DNA of 64,000 nucleotides from Brevibacillus fluminis (GTDB lineage: Bacteria; Bacillota; Bacilli; Brevibacillales; Brevibacillaceae). The stretch covers positions 62,001 to 126,000 of the forward strand of contig NZ_RHHQ01000017.1 of the NCBI RefSeq assembly GCF_003710825.1, written 5' to 3'. Position numbers and translations under genes: made by a program. The notes below the pieces were generated by a model. The model was given only the letters and a program-made list of their open reading frames with translations, was not told the DNA's origin and searched no databases. Below, one piece after another: positions 46,263 through 54,644 of the stretch; position 1 is the stretch's first letter; each line of letters begins with the position of its first letter.

Positions 46263-47474
46263 GTGTCACTTGACAAAGTCGGTTCATTTGTAGAAGAAGC
46301 GGAAGTAGTAGCTCTAACCCAAAATCTGATTCGCATTCCAAGCGTATACCGTCCGGGAGTGCCGGGCGGGAACGAGGAAAAGGTTGCGCTGTTTGTCGTT
46401 GATTATCTCAAAGAAATGGGCTTGACTGTGCATTATGAAGAAGTCGTGCCAGGCCGTCCCAATGTCATTGCCATCTATGATTCAGGCAAACCGGGCAAAA
46501 CGCTGCTGTTCGAAGGGCATACGGACGTGGTAACTGAGGGGGACCTCGATTCGTGGAGTTATGATCCGTTTGGCGGGACAATCGAAAACGGCCGAATCTA
46601 TGGCCGCGGTGCCTGCGATACCAAAAACAACCTGGCAGCAGCCATCTGCGCCGTAAAGGCGATTCAGCGTTCCGAGCTGCCGTTTACCGGCAAGATCATC
46701 TTGTGCATACCTTGTGATGAAGAAAGCATGATGATCGGCATCAAAGATTTCATCCGCCGCGGTTGGGCCGATGGGGTAGATGGCGCGATCATTTGCGAAC
46801 CGGAAGAAAATCAAATCTGCATCACACAAAAAGGGGCCATGCGGGCGATCTTGCGGGTGTACGGAAAAATGGCGCACGGTGCCATGCCGCTGACCGGTAT
46901 CAATCCGAATACGCGTATGGCCCGCGCCATCGTCGCTCTCGACGAGCTGGAACGCCAAGAAAAAGAACGGTTGGGCTGCCATCCGATGCTCGGTTACCCC
47001 AGTATCACGCCGACGATTTTGCAGGCACCGGTAAAAGGGGATGCACAGATCAACGTGGTCCCTGACCAATGCATGACAACGCTCGATATTCGCACGGTTC
47101 CGGGCCAAGATCATGCGGTTTTACGCCAGCAAATGGAAGACATACTGGTCGCATTGTCCAAAGACGACGATCATTTCCACGCAGAGCTGGAAATCATCGA
47201 GGAGCGACCATGGACGGAGACGGACATCAATGATCCGATCGTACGGGCGGTTGCGGAATCCTACAAGGCGATCACGGGAAAAGATCCGATCTACAACGGA
47301 GTCCCGGGCGCAACTGACGGAACATTCTTGCATTTGGCTGGAGTCCCAATCATCACTACGGGCGCGGGCGATCGTCATGTGCCGCACCATGCCGATGAAT
47401 ATGTCGACATTGCGGAATTGGTTGAGACCACCAAGCTGTATGCACGTGCAGCACTGGTCTTCTTAAACGAATAA
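46263..47474 (+). CDS. M20 family hydrolase, YgeY-like
   Basis: A 403-residue di-zinc amidohydrolase starting at GTG 46263 (MSLDKVGSF) after GGGGAGAGG; the frame is open upstream within the previous gene. Metal and catalytic motifs are FEGHTDVV, GRGACDTKNN and IPCDEES. The pattern matches the YgeY group rather than ArgE. It ends the operon. It may deacylate a related amide, for example a precursor or derivative of the imported compound; the proposed pantothenate route does not strictly need it. Confidence 0.9.
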   Translation: MSLDKVGSFVEEAEVVALTQNLIRIPSVYRPGVPGGNEEKVALFVVDYLKEMGLTVHYEEVVPGRPNVIAIYDSGKPGKTLLFEGHTDVVTEGDLDSWSYDPFGGTIENGRIYGRGACDTKNNLAAAICAVKAIQRSELPFTGKIILCIPCDEESMMIGIKDFIRRGWADGVDGAIICEPEENQICITQKGAMRAILRVYGKMAHGAMPLTGINPNTRMARAIVALDELERQEKERLGCHPMLGYPSITPTILQAPVKGDAQINVVPDQCMTTLDIRTVPGQDHAVLRQQMEDILVALSKDDDHFHAELEIIEERPWTETDINDPIVRAVAESYKAITGKDPIYNGVPGATDGTFLHLAGVPIITTGAGDRHVPHHADEYVDIAELVETTKLYARAALVFLNE

Positions 47475-47485
47475 CCGAGTAAAAA

Positions 47486-47512
47486 GGAGGGACTTTGCTG
47501 AGTCTCTCCTGT
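47486..47512 (+). terminator. Terminator-like hairpin after the operon
   Basis: GGAGGGACT (47486-47494) and AGTCTCTCC (47501-47509) form a 9-bp stem with one G-U pair and a 6-base loop; only a weak T-tract follows. Confidence 0.5.
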
Positions 47513-47525
47513 ATTGCATTAAAGT

Positions 47526-47541
47526 TTGGAAGCGCTTACAC
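47526..47541 (+). promoter_or_regulatory. cre-like site before the ABC transporter operon
   Basis: TTGGAAGCGCTTACAC agrees with the cre consensus WTGNAANCGNWNNCWW at all but the last base and lies 16 bases upstream of the -35 box. Confidence 0.65.
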
Positions 47542-47557
47542 AATTGATGTGATTGCA

Positions 47558-47587
47558 TTGACAAACCTTTCGCTGAATGATTATAAT
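47558..47587 (+). promoter_or_regulatory. Promoter of the amino acid ABC transporter
   Basis: TTGACA (47558-47563) and TATAAT (47582-47587), both perfect, with an 18-base spacer. A hairpin CACACCT/AGGTGTG (47611-47631) lies in the untranslated leader. Confidence 0.85.
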
Positions 47588-47706
47588 ACATTGAAAATTC
47601 AAAGTTATCTCACACCTGTATAAGAGGTGTGGGACATAAGTAGGAGGGGTTTTTCCAGCTCTAACGGAAGTCGCAGTTGTTTACCAGTACATAAGGGGGA
47701 AATAAG

Positions 47707-48525
47707 ATGGTAAAAAAACGTAGTCTTCTACTCGTAGTGGTTTCGCTGGCATTGCTCGTCCTCTCAGCTTGTGGCGCCAAAACCGTCGATCAGAGCAGCC
47801 AAGGCGCAGATGGACAGGCAGGGGCGGGTGACCAGTCGCTCGAACGGGTCAAATCTGCGGGGGTCATCAATGTCGGCATCGAGGGAGCATACCCACCTTT
47901 CAACTTTTACAACGACAAAAACGAGCTCGTCGGATTCGACGTAGATATCGCCAATGCGGTCGCTGGCAAGTTGGGCGTTAAAGTAAATTTTGTCCCGACT
48001 CCGTGGGATTCGATTATCGCGGGACTGTTGGCGAAAAAGTACGATATCATCATCTCCAGCATGGGCATTACGGATGAACGGAAGCAAAAAGTTGATTTCA
48101 CCGAGCCTTACTATCATACAGGCGGTCAGTTGTTCGTACCTAATGATTCGACGATCACCGACCCGACCAAAATCGAAGGACTCAAAATCGGCGCGTCGAT
48201 CGGATCGACGTTTGAAGAGAAAGCGAAAGAGCTCAAAGTTGATCTCGTCACCTACAAAACCGACATGCTGACCTTCCAGGATATGCTCAACGGACGGATC
48301 AAAGGCGTGATCACGGATAAAGCCGTCGGTGCAAACATGATCAAGGAGAAAAACTATCCGTTCAAAGCGCTGGGCGATGTGCTGTACAAAGAGGAAGCGG
48401 CTTTCACGGTACGTAAAGACGAGGGATCGCTGAAAGAAGAGTTGAACAAGGCATTGAAAGAAATTCAGAGCGATGGCACCTACGAGAAGATCAGTAACAA
48501 CTGGTTCGATAAAGATATTCGCTAG
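47707..48525 (+). CDS. Amino acid ABC transporter substrate-binding lipoprotein
   Basis: A 272-residue extracytoplasmic binding protein. The lipoprotein signal ends in LSAC (Cys21), so it is membrane-anchored. The mature part follows the SBP family 3 pattern: GVINVGIEGAYPPFNFYNDK, LVGFDVDIANAVAGKLGV, then KYDIIISSMGITDERKQKVD. The family binds polar amino acids such as glutamine, cystine or arginine; the ligand is not clear here. AGGGGGA precedes the ATG. First gene of a three-gene transporter operon under a strong promoter with a cre site. Confidence 0.93.
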   Translation: MVKKRSLLLVVVSLALLVLSACGAKTVDQSSQGADGQAGAGDQSLERVKSAGVINVGIEGAYPPFNFYNDKNELVGFDVDIANAVAGKLGVKVNFVPTPWDSIIAGLLAKKYDIIISSMGITDERKQKVDFTEPYYHTGGQLFVPNDSTITDPTKIEGLKIGASIGSTFEEKAKELKVDLVTYKTDMLTFQDMLNGRIKGVITDKAVGANMIKEKNYPFKALGDVLYKEEAAFTVRKDEGSLKEELNKALKEIQSDGTYEKISNNWFDKDIR

Positions 48526-48541
48526 AAGGGGCTGCATCTGA

Positions 48542-49198
48542 ATGCTTGATTTCTCTCTGGTTACCCAATTCTTCCCTTTTCTGCTTGAAGCATCGTGGCT
48601 TACCCTTGAACTCACCGTTCTTTCGACCATCCTCGGGCTTATCCTGGGCTTGATCGCTGCTTTGATGAAAATATCCAACTCCAAACCATTGATGTGGCTG
48701 GCAGATTTCTATCTCTGGGTGATAAGAGGAACGCCGGTCCTGGTTCAAATTCTACTGATGTATTTTGCCCTCCCTCAATTCGGGATTCAACTCGACGCCT
48801 TCGTCGCTTCGGTTCTTGCGCTGGGAATCAATGCGGGTGCTTATATCGCTGAAATTTACCGAGGCGGTATTTTGTCCGTGCCAAAAGGGCAGGTAGAAGC
48901 AGCCGAATCGCTCGGGATGACCTACCCAACGATCATGCGTCGCGTCGTTTTGCCGCAAGCACTTCGCGTCAGCTTTCCGGCATTGGGCAATCAAGCGATT
49001 TCCATGCTGAAAGATTCATCGATGGCTTCTGTCATTACACTTCCTGAACTGATGATGACCTCCCAGCGTTTCGCCGCAACCAACTACGCCTTTTTCGAAT
49101 TTTACATTGTCGCCGCTGGGCTTTATTTGCTCATGACCACCATTCTTTCGTTCTTCTTGAACAAAATGGAGAGACGCATGTCTCAAAGCGAGCGATAG
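48542..49198 (+). CDS. Amino acid ABC transporter permease
   Basis: A 218-residue membrane protein of the HisM/GlnP type with about five helices. The family loop that meets the ATPase is complete: EAAESLGMTYPTIMRRVVLP (about residues 119-138). The early segment IRGTPVLVQILLMYF is equally typical. It lies 17 bases after the binding-protein gene and 13 before the ATPase gene, with AAGGGG in front. Confidence 0.94.
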   Translation: MLDFSLVTQFFPFLLEASWLTLELTVLSTILGLILGLIAALMKISNSKPLMWLADFYLWVIRGTPVLVQILLMYFALPQFGIQLDAFVASVLALGINAGAYIAEIYRGGILSVPKGQVEAAESLGMTYPTIMRRVVLPQALRVSFPALGNQAISMLKDSSMASVITLPELMMTSQRFAATNYAFFEFYIVAAGLYLLMTTILSFFLNKMERRMSQSER

Positions 49199-49210
49199 GA
49201 GGGGGAAACC

Positions 49211-49978
49211 ATGAGAAATGAAGCACAAGCTACCGGAATGGAAAAGCGGGAAGCGATCATTCGCGTTGAGGATCTTCACAAAAGCTTTGGCAATCTGGAA
49301 GTGTTGAAAGGCATCGACATGTCGATTCATCGTGGGGAGGTCGTGTCACTGATCGGCGCCAGCGGTTCGGGCAAAAGCACGCTATTGCGCTGTCTCAATC
49401 GTCTCGAAACCATTACGAAAGGCAAAATCACGATCGACGGCATCGAGCTGAACGAATCATTGAAAAACATCAGCCAAATCCGGCGGGAAGTCGGCATGGT
49501 ATTCCAGCAGTTCAACCTGTTTCCGCATATGACGGTATTGCAAAACGTTATGGAAGCTCCGATTCAGGTGAACAAGGTGAGCAAGGAAGAGGCGAAAAAA
49601 ATCGCGGTCAATTTGCTGGCGAAGGTCGGTTTGGCCGAAAAGCAGGACGTGTACCCACGCAAGCTGTCGGGCGGACAGCAGCAGAGGGTCGCCATTGCCC
49701 GCGCACTTGCGATGAATCCTAAGATCATGCTGTTTGATGAACCGACCTCCGCCCTTGACCCCGAGTTGGTGGGGGAAGTATTACAGGTCATGAAGCAGTT
49801 GGCTAAGGAAGGCATGACGATGGTCGTTGTGACGCACGAAATGCAGTTCGCACGAGAAGTGGCCGATCGGGTCGTCTATATGCACAACGGCTTGATTGAA
49901 GAGGAGGGGGACCCGCAGGACGTGCTGGTGAACCCAAAAAGCGAACGGCTCAAGTCGTTTTTGCGCCTGATCAAATAA
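49211..49978 (+). CDS. Amino acid ABC transporter ATPase
   Basis: A 255-residue GlnQ/HisP-type ATPase. Walker A is GASGSGKS (about residues 47-54), Q-loop VGMVFQQFNLFPHMTVLQNV, signature LSGGQQQRVAIARAL, Walker B IMLFDEPTSALDPE and switch His in VVTHEM. An N-terminal extension of about 15 residues precedes the usual start, and internal ATG 49238 (MEKREAII) is an alternative start, but AGGAGGGGG before 49211 supports the longer form. Ends in a strong terminator. Confidence 0.95.
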   Translation: MRNEAQATGMEKREAIIRVEDLHKSFGNLEVLKGIDMSIHRGEVVSLIGASGSGKSTLLRCLNRLETITKGKITIDGIELNESLKNISQIRREVGMVFQQFNLFPHMTVLQNVMEAPIQVNKVSKEEAKKIAVNLLAKVGLAEKQDVYPRKLSGGQQQRVAIARALAMNPKIMLFDEPTSALDPELVGEVLQVMKQLAKEGMTMVVVTHEMQFAREVADRVVYMHNGLIEEEGDPQDVLVNPKSERLKSFLRLIK

Positions 49979-49990
49979 GTGAAGGGACAG

Positions 49991-50029
49991 CTCCCGATGA
50001 TGCCAAGACCATCGTCGGGAGTTTTTTTC
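49991..50029 (+). terminator. Terminator of the ABC transporter operon
   Basis: CTCCCGATGATG and CATCGTCGGGAG form a stem starting at 49991, followed by seven T. Confidence 0.9.
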
Positions 50030-50107
50030 GTGCAAAAAAGACGCTCACCACAACCGGGAGCGTCACTCGTTTGACAAAGCACGTCAAACATTTGTCAAGC
50101 AGTCATA

Positions 50108-51070
50108 TTACAAATTCAATACGAGCTTTTCACAGGATGCACGAGAGACACAGGTCATCATCTGGTTATGCTGTGTGCGTTCGCCGTCAGTCAGGACGGT
50201 GTCGTAATGGGCAACGGTTCCCTCAAGCACCTCAACCGCACAGGTACCGCAGCCTCCGACTCGACAGGAATAGGGGGCGTGGATTCCAGCCTGATGCAAT
50301 GCTTCGAGCAGACTCTGTTTCTCCTCAACCGTGATTAGCTTGTTGCTTTTGCGCAGCTCCGCAACAAATGGGCTGCGGGTAATAGGTGTGATCGGCGTGA
50401 ACAGTTCAAAATGGATACTTTTTTCCGGATAGCCGAAGCTTAGAGCTGCTGCACGGAATTGGCTGACCATCGTCTCCGGCCCGCAAAAATAGACATGGGT
50501 GCCGATCGGTTGGCCAGCCATCACCACAGGCTGCAAGCGAGCTGCAGGACCGTCTGCCGAAAAATAAAAGCGGCAGGAATCGGGATATTGAGTCTGTAAC
50601 TGCGAATAAAACGCGCATTGCTCCTGTGATTTGGCTGCGTAGTGCAATTCAAACGTTTTACCTACTCGAGACAGCTCTGACATCATCGACAAAAACGGGG
50701 TGATCCCGATTCCGGCGGCAATGAACACGTGATGGCGGGCACGAAAGCTTGGCAAGAAATGATTTTTAGGATAGCTGATGGAAAGCTCGCTGCCTACTTC
50801 CACAGCCGTATGTAAGTACAGGGAGCCGCCTCGGGAATCTGCATTCTTCTGGACTGCAATTTCATAGGACAAAAGCATATCTACCGGATCGTTAAGTAAC
50901 GAATAGTGGCGCTCCAGCATGCCAGTTTGTGTAGGTAGGAAGGTTGTAATATGGGAGCCGCTGCTAAAGGCAGGAAGAAGCTCCATTGTTTTGGCGGTAA
51001 GGGTGAAGCGTTTTACCGTTTCGGTTTCCTGAATGATCCGAGTTACAATGACTGGTATGTTTACGTGCAT
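50108..51070 (-). CDS. Ferredoxin-NAD(P)H reductase, oxygenase reductase component
   Basis: A 320-residue flavin/2Fe-2S reductase of the VanB/phthalate dioxygenase reductase type. I start it at ATG 51070 because AAAAGGG lies nine bases ahead; a TTG nine bases further up is too close to that site. The flavin motif is RHYSLLN, the nucleotide-binding segment IAAGIGITPFLSMM, and the C-terminal plant-type ferredoxin domain has the Cys set SCRVGGCGTCAVE plus TCVSRA. It would pass electrons to the heme N-demethylase encoded upstream in the same operon (DmmB role). Confidence 0.9.
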   Translation of the reverse strand: MHVNIPVIVTRIIQETETVKRFTLTAKTMELLPAFSSGSHITTFLPTQTGMLERHYSLLNDPVDMLLSYEIAVQKNADSRGGSLYLHTAVEVGSELSISYPKNHFLPSFRARHHVFIAAGIGITPFLSMMSELSRVGKTFELHYAAKSQEQCAFYSQLQTQYPDSCRFYFSADGPAARLQPVVMAGQPIGTHVYFCGPETMVSQFRAAALSFGYPEKSIHFELFTPITPITRSPFVAELRKSNKLITVEEKQSLLEALHQAGIHAPYSCRVGGCGTCAVEVLEGTVAHYDTVLTDGERTQHNQMMTCVSRASCEKLVLNL

Positions 51071-51115
51071 CAGTGCCAACCCTTTTCTATCGGAGGAATG
51101 TGCAGTTTACCTGCG

Positions 51116-51550
51116 TTATTGAATCGAAGTATAGCCGAGATAGGCTTGCAATCGTTTGGAAAAATGATCGGAGACGGTCAAATGGATTCCGCAGAAATCG
51201 CAAAAAAGTTCCAACTCCTGCTGGACTTCATTCATCTCCTGGCAAGCAGAGCAGTACACTTGCTTGGACATGGGGCCGAATCCGCGGCACTCCATCTCAT
51301 CATCCGAAAAACCAGCTTCTTCAGCCAAACGGAGCAGCGGTTTCTGCAAATCCCATGCAGTGTAAACATACAGGTAGGTCCCGATTTGTTGATTGGATAG
51401 CAGCTCTGCGAGGCCAGGCTGGCCCAAGCTCCCTTTGCCTACATGATGAACCTCGAAAGGAAGATTGCTTTCGGACAATTGCTTGCGCAGCTCATGGGAG
51501 GCAGGTTCGCCCGCTGCATCGACCAACAGGACACATCTTTGTTTTTGCAT
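51116..51550 (-). CDS. dmmA: DmmA-like dimethylamine monooxygenase subunit
   Basis: A 144-residue protein. The first 90 residues form a small alpha/beta domain (RCVLLVDAAGEPASHELRKQ; YLYVYTAWDLQKPLLRL). The C-terminal 40 residues hold a zinc-ribbon-like CxxC pair, YCSACQEMNEVQQELELFCDFCG, then LTVSDHFSKRLQAYLGY, which is the recognisable DmmA C-terminal domain. The subunit works with the heme oxygenase and reductase to demethylate secondary amines. The gene is three bases after the heme-subunit gene and 45 before the reductase gene on the minus strand. Confidence 0.85.
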   Translation of the reverse strand: MQKQRCVLLVDAAGEPASHELRKQLSESNLPFEVHHVGKGSLGQPGLAELLSNQQIGTYLYVYTAWDLQKPLLRLAEEAGFSDDEMECRGFGPMSKQVYCSACQEMNEVQQELELFCDFCGIHLTVSDHFSKRLQAYLGYTSIQ

Positions 51551-51553
51551 CGG

Positions 51554-52504
51554 TCAGCACCCCGCTTCATTGAAGAGATTGTGGAGATAATTGATCGTTT
51601 GCCCGCGGAACAGCTTCATTCCTTTGTAATCGGCGATGAAATCAGGCAGTTCCACCAAGACGTGATAGAGTTGTTTCGCATAATCACGGTTTAGAGAGAG
51701 CTCTTGCAGGGAAATCAAATGCGTGTGGATCGTAAAAAGGACGGCATGCGTGCGCGGGAGACGGAACAGCTTTTGCACCTCCACACGCAGGTACACTTCT
51801 TGTCCTGCATTTTCTGCCGTAATTTCCTTGCGCTTTTGTCCCCACAAATGGAACGTTTCGAGCGAGGAATCAAGCTTATGCCCTGCGTTCAATGACCAGT
51901 TGCGTCTGACCCAAGGCTGGCCATTTTCCAATCGCATGATGAAATTGCGGATTTTTTCGTCCAGCCTGTCCGCGGAAAAGCCGGGTATTGGAGTGTGGAT
52001 CTCAACGAAATTCATCCCGAGATTAAATTGAAGTGACCAGTTGGCGGGAAAACAGAGCTGACCGGCATCGAGAAACAGATCGTTGTCACGCTGGCCCATC
52101 ACAATCAAATCTTCTTGTACATGGCGGCCGACGAAATCGAGTGGCTCGATCGGCAGCGTGCCGGCATCCCCGAACATAAAGGTGGCGGTTTCATTCAGAA
52201 TATGGTTGGTAAACGTCCAAAGGTTTTCTTTCTTATCTAAAGTGAAGGAAGCTGGATACGTTTCTGCAAGATGATGGAGGACAACGCTTACAACTTCCCA
52301 TTGCGCCTGTAGCGTATGTGGCAGCGATTGGTAGCACCGGCTATGGCAGTCGGTTAACAGCTTGCGCTTCAAGGTGATTTCGTCTTCATACTCGGGTGTC
52401 ACCTCGATCGCGATTGGTGGATCAAGCAACAGCGAGTTGTTGGAATAGCGATACACATCGCTCGAAAAAGGGTACGGGAAACGCGATACTTTGTCAGAAG
52501 ACAT
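51554..52504 (-). CDS. Heme-dependent oxidative N-demethylase (DUF3445)
   Basis: A 316-residue protein of the HODM alpha-subunit family, formerly DUF3445. Typical segments are FPANWSLQFNLGMNFVEIHTPIPGF (about residues 153-177), with RRNWSLNAGHKLDSS (near 200), and LRVEVQKLFRLPRTHAVLFTIHTHL (about 240-264). Known members bind heme and demethylate dimethylamine with O2, giving methylamine and formaldehyde. First gene of a three-gene minus-strand operon with DmmA and a reductase. AGGAGAGG precedes the start at 52504. Substrate range (dimethylamine or another secondary amine) is inferred. Confidence 0.9.
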   Translation of the reverse strand: MSSDKVSRFPYPFSSDVYRYSNNSLLLDPPIAIEVTPEYEDEITLKRKLLTDCHSRCYQSLPHTLQAQWEVVSVVLHHLAETYPASFTLDKKENLWTFTNHILNETATFMFGDAGTLPIEPLDFVGRHVQEDLIVMGQRDNDLFLDAGQLCFPANWSLQFNLGMNFVEIHTPIPGFSADRLDEKIRNFIMRLENGQPWVRRNWSLNAGHKLDSSLETFHLWGQKRKEITAENAGQEVYLRVEVQKLFRLPRTHAVLFTIHTHLISLQELSLNRDYAKQLYHVLVELPDFIADYKGMKLFRGQTINYLHNLFNEAGC

Positions 52505-52550
52505 GGCTACACCTCTCCTTCTTTTACAGAAAATTACCCATATTCCCTCA

Positions 52551-52579
52551 ATTATACCGATTCCTACACTAAGTTGAAA
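52551..52579 (-). promoter_or_regulatory. Promoter of the N-demethylase operon
   Basis: On the minus strand TTTCAA (52574-52579) and a perfect TATAAT (52551-52556) are 17 bases apart, about 47 bases before the first gene. Confidence 0.6.
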
Positions 52580-52697
52580 TGTTTCCGTTACAAACTTCTG
52601 TATTTTTTGTGACTTGCAAGCTTTCCCATAGAAATTGCAACGAACCTGGTCTATACTACTATCGGACCCTATTACGTAAAGCGAGGATATTCGACAG

Positions 52698-53663
52698 ATG
52701 AGAACAAAATGGCAAATAGTAAAACGTCTCCTATTCGCGACTTGCTGTTTCGGCCTCTATTTCGTGTTGTCGACAGCGGCCATCAGCTTATACGGGCCGT
52801 TTGAAAATATCCGAAGCACGATTGTTGGGATGGTGCTGACAAGCCGCCATCCATTCGTGATCACTCCTTTCTTCTCCAAGGAGACACTGGCCAAATACCA
52901 GCCGGTCGGACTTGACCAGATGGATCGCGGAACCGATACAGCAGGCAACTTTTCGAATATAAGCGATGAGGGGATTGAAGAGATCCCGATCAAAACGTCG
53001 AAGTTTACCGGGACGATGCTGGTTGTAAAAGACCCTAAGCGCGTTCATGTGGGCGTGACGAAGCATTTAAATCACGTCGGACAGACCGTCAGTGAGATGG
53101 TGAAGGACACCAATGCAGTGGCAGGCGTGAACGCAGGCGGATTTTTTGATAAAGAAGGGTTGGGCACCGGCGGGACTCCCATGGGCTTGACCATTTCCCG
53201 CGGTTCTTATGTGAGTGGGGACAAGAAGGCGATTCAGCCGGTGATCGGCATTACGAACAAGGGGGCCCTCGTCGTCGGTAAATATACGTATGATGAGCTC
53301 GAACGGATGGGAATCAAGGATGCGATTTCATTCGGGCCCGAGTTGGTCAAGGATGGGAAGCCTTACTTGAAAGAATCGTCCGGATCGTGGGGGATAGCAC
53401 CGCGTACGGCGATTGGGCAGCGTGAGGACGGGGCAATTTTGCTGCTTGCCATCTCTGGACGCGGCAACAACGGAATTGGAGCTACACTCTTGGACATTCA
53501 AAACGTCATGCTTGACCAAGGAGCCGTCATTGCCGCCAATCTAGACGGCGGATACAGCACAGAGCTTTATTATCAAGGGAAGTTTCTGGTACCGCCATCC
53601 AATCCGTTGGGTGAGCGCTATGTCGCAACCAGCTTCCTAGTCGATGGTGTGAAAAAACAATGA
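52698..53663 (+). CDS. Membrane-anchored phosphodiester glycosidase (NAGPA-like)
   Basis: A 321-residue protein with an N-terminal signal anchor (residues 10-32, LLFATCCFGLYFVLSTAAIS). An extracytoplasmic domain follows with the NAGPA hallmarks: AVAGVNAGGFFDKEG, RTAIGQREDGAILLLAISGR, and the late NLDGGYSTELYYQGK. The fold removes terminal sugars from phosphodiesters and is often named an exopolysaccharide biosynthesis protein. The substrate could be wall polymers such as teichoic acid or an exopolysaccharide. It overlaps the next gene by four bases. Confidence 0.88.
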   Translation: MRTKWQIVKRLLFATCCFGLYFVLSTAAISLYGPFENIRSTIVGMVLTSRHPFVITPFFSKETLAKYQPVGLDQMDRGTDTAGNFSNISDEGIEEIPIKTSKFTGTMLVVKDPKRVHVGVTKHLNHVGQTVSEMVKDTNAVAGVNAGGFFDKEGLGTGGTPMGLTISRGSYVSGDKKAIQPVIGITNKGALVVGKYTYDELERMGIKDAISFGPELVKDGKPYLKESSGSWGIAPRTAIGQREDGAILLLAISGRGNNGIGATLLDIQNVMLDQGAVIAANLDGGYSTELYYQGKFLVPPSNPLGERYVATSFLVDGVKKQ

Positions 53664-54439
53664 TGAAACGATCAGTTAAAAAGAAACGAAAACAAACGCT
53701 TTTGAATAAATGGATCACAATCTTCCTGGTTCTCTCTCTCGTACAAATTGGCGGACTATATGGAATGGACCAATTTTTGCAGCCATCCTCCATTTCTGCG
53801 AATGGCAACAACCAAGGGAATCAAGAGCCGGTGAAGACGATCCTGATCCCAAAAGAAGCCACTGTGTCTGCGTACAGTCCAGACGGCAAGCATTTGGCCT
53901 ACGTGCTGAATGACGGGACGTTCGTGGTTGCTGATGAGCAGGGGACCGTCTACAGCAAGCAGGCGGAGGAAATTCCCCATTTTCAATGGTTAGGAAATAC
54001 CTCGATCTTGTTCTTTGCACAAGAAAACTCGCTGCGAGCTTACTTGCTTCAAGTGCACGGAGCTGGCACCGAGACACAGGAACCAGTGATGATCCAGCGC
54101 TGGTCAGGTAAAGAGACCAAGATCGAGCAAGTGGACTTCTCGCCGTATTTGGAATACCTGTACATCATGGTGAAACGCGGCGATGACAAGCTGCTTTATC
54201 GTTACGCAGCAGGAGAGGGCTTGAACCGGATTGCGCTTGGCAGCTTGAAGCTTGAATCCGTCACGTACGATGACAAAACCGACGTCCTGACCTTGTACAT
54301 GACAGACGGCAGCGTCTATCGCTATGAGAAACGGCGTTTGTATGATGCGGAAGGCAAAATCGTGCGCGAAGACGCGTCGTCCGGTCAGCAAGCGGGCGGG
54401 AGAAATCAATATGAACCCAACTCAGTCGGGAATAAATAA
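53660..54439 (+). CDS. Membrane-anchored beta-propeller-like protein
   Basis: A 259-residue protein, one ATG overlapping the stop of the glycosidase gene. A basic N-terminus and one membrane helix (about residues 18-36) anchor it outside. The rest shows short repeats of WD40/PD40 appearance: SAYSPDGKHLAYVLNDGTFV, then WLGNTSILFFAQENSLRAYL, then SPYLEYLYIMVKRGDDKLLY, and LTLYMTDGSVYRYE. About four blades are visible, too few for a closed propeller, so it may pair up. Translational coupling suggests it helps the glycosidase. The tail is Gln/Gly/Asn-rich. I do not recognise a named family. Confidence 0.75.
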   Translation: MMKRSVKKKRKQTLLNKWITIFLVLSLVQIGGLYGMDQFLQPSSISANGNNQGNQEPVKTILIPKEATVSAYSPDGKHLAYVLNDGTFVVADEQGTVYSKQAEEIPHFQWLGNTSILFFAQENSLRAYLLQVHGAGTETQEPVMIQRWSGKETKIEQVDFSPYLEYLYIMVKRGDDKLLYRYAAGEGLNRIALGSLKLESVTYDDKTDVLTLYMTDGSVYRYEKRRLYDAEGKIVREDASSGQQAGGRNQYEPNSVGNK

Positions 54440-54446
54440 AGAAAGC

Positions 54447-54485
54447 AAGGGGGAGGCGCTAAGCTTCCTCCTTTTTCTTTTTTTC
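54447..54485 (+). terminator. Terminator
   Basis: AAGGGGGAGG (from 54447) and CTTCCTCCTT form an imperfect G-C-rich stem followed by a long T-rich run. Confidence 0.75.
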
Positions 54486-54561
54486 GATCAATCAGCGAGG
54501 ATAACTCGGAGAAAGTTTGGAATCTTACAATATGAATGAATATTTCGTCGATCATTCTTAC

Positions 54562-54582
54562 ACTTTGTAAAATGAACAAAGT
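54562..54582 (+). promoter_or_regulatory. Inverted repeat, operator candidate
   Basis: ACTTTGT (54562-54568) and ACAAAGT (54576-54582) are perfect inverted copies separated by seven bases, 63 bases before the alcohol dehydrogenase gene. No regulator gene is adjacent. Confidence 0.45.
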
Positions 54583-54644
54583 AAAACAATTGGTGTACGA
54601 TCAAAACATACTCTCACCATACATACTAGGAGGTTGAGCGACAG

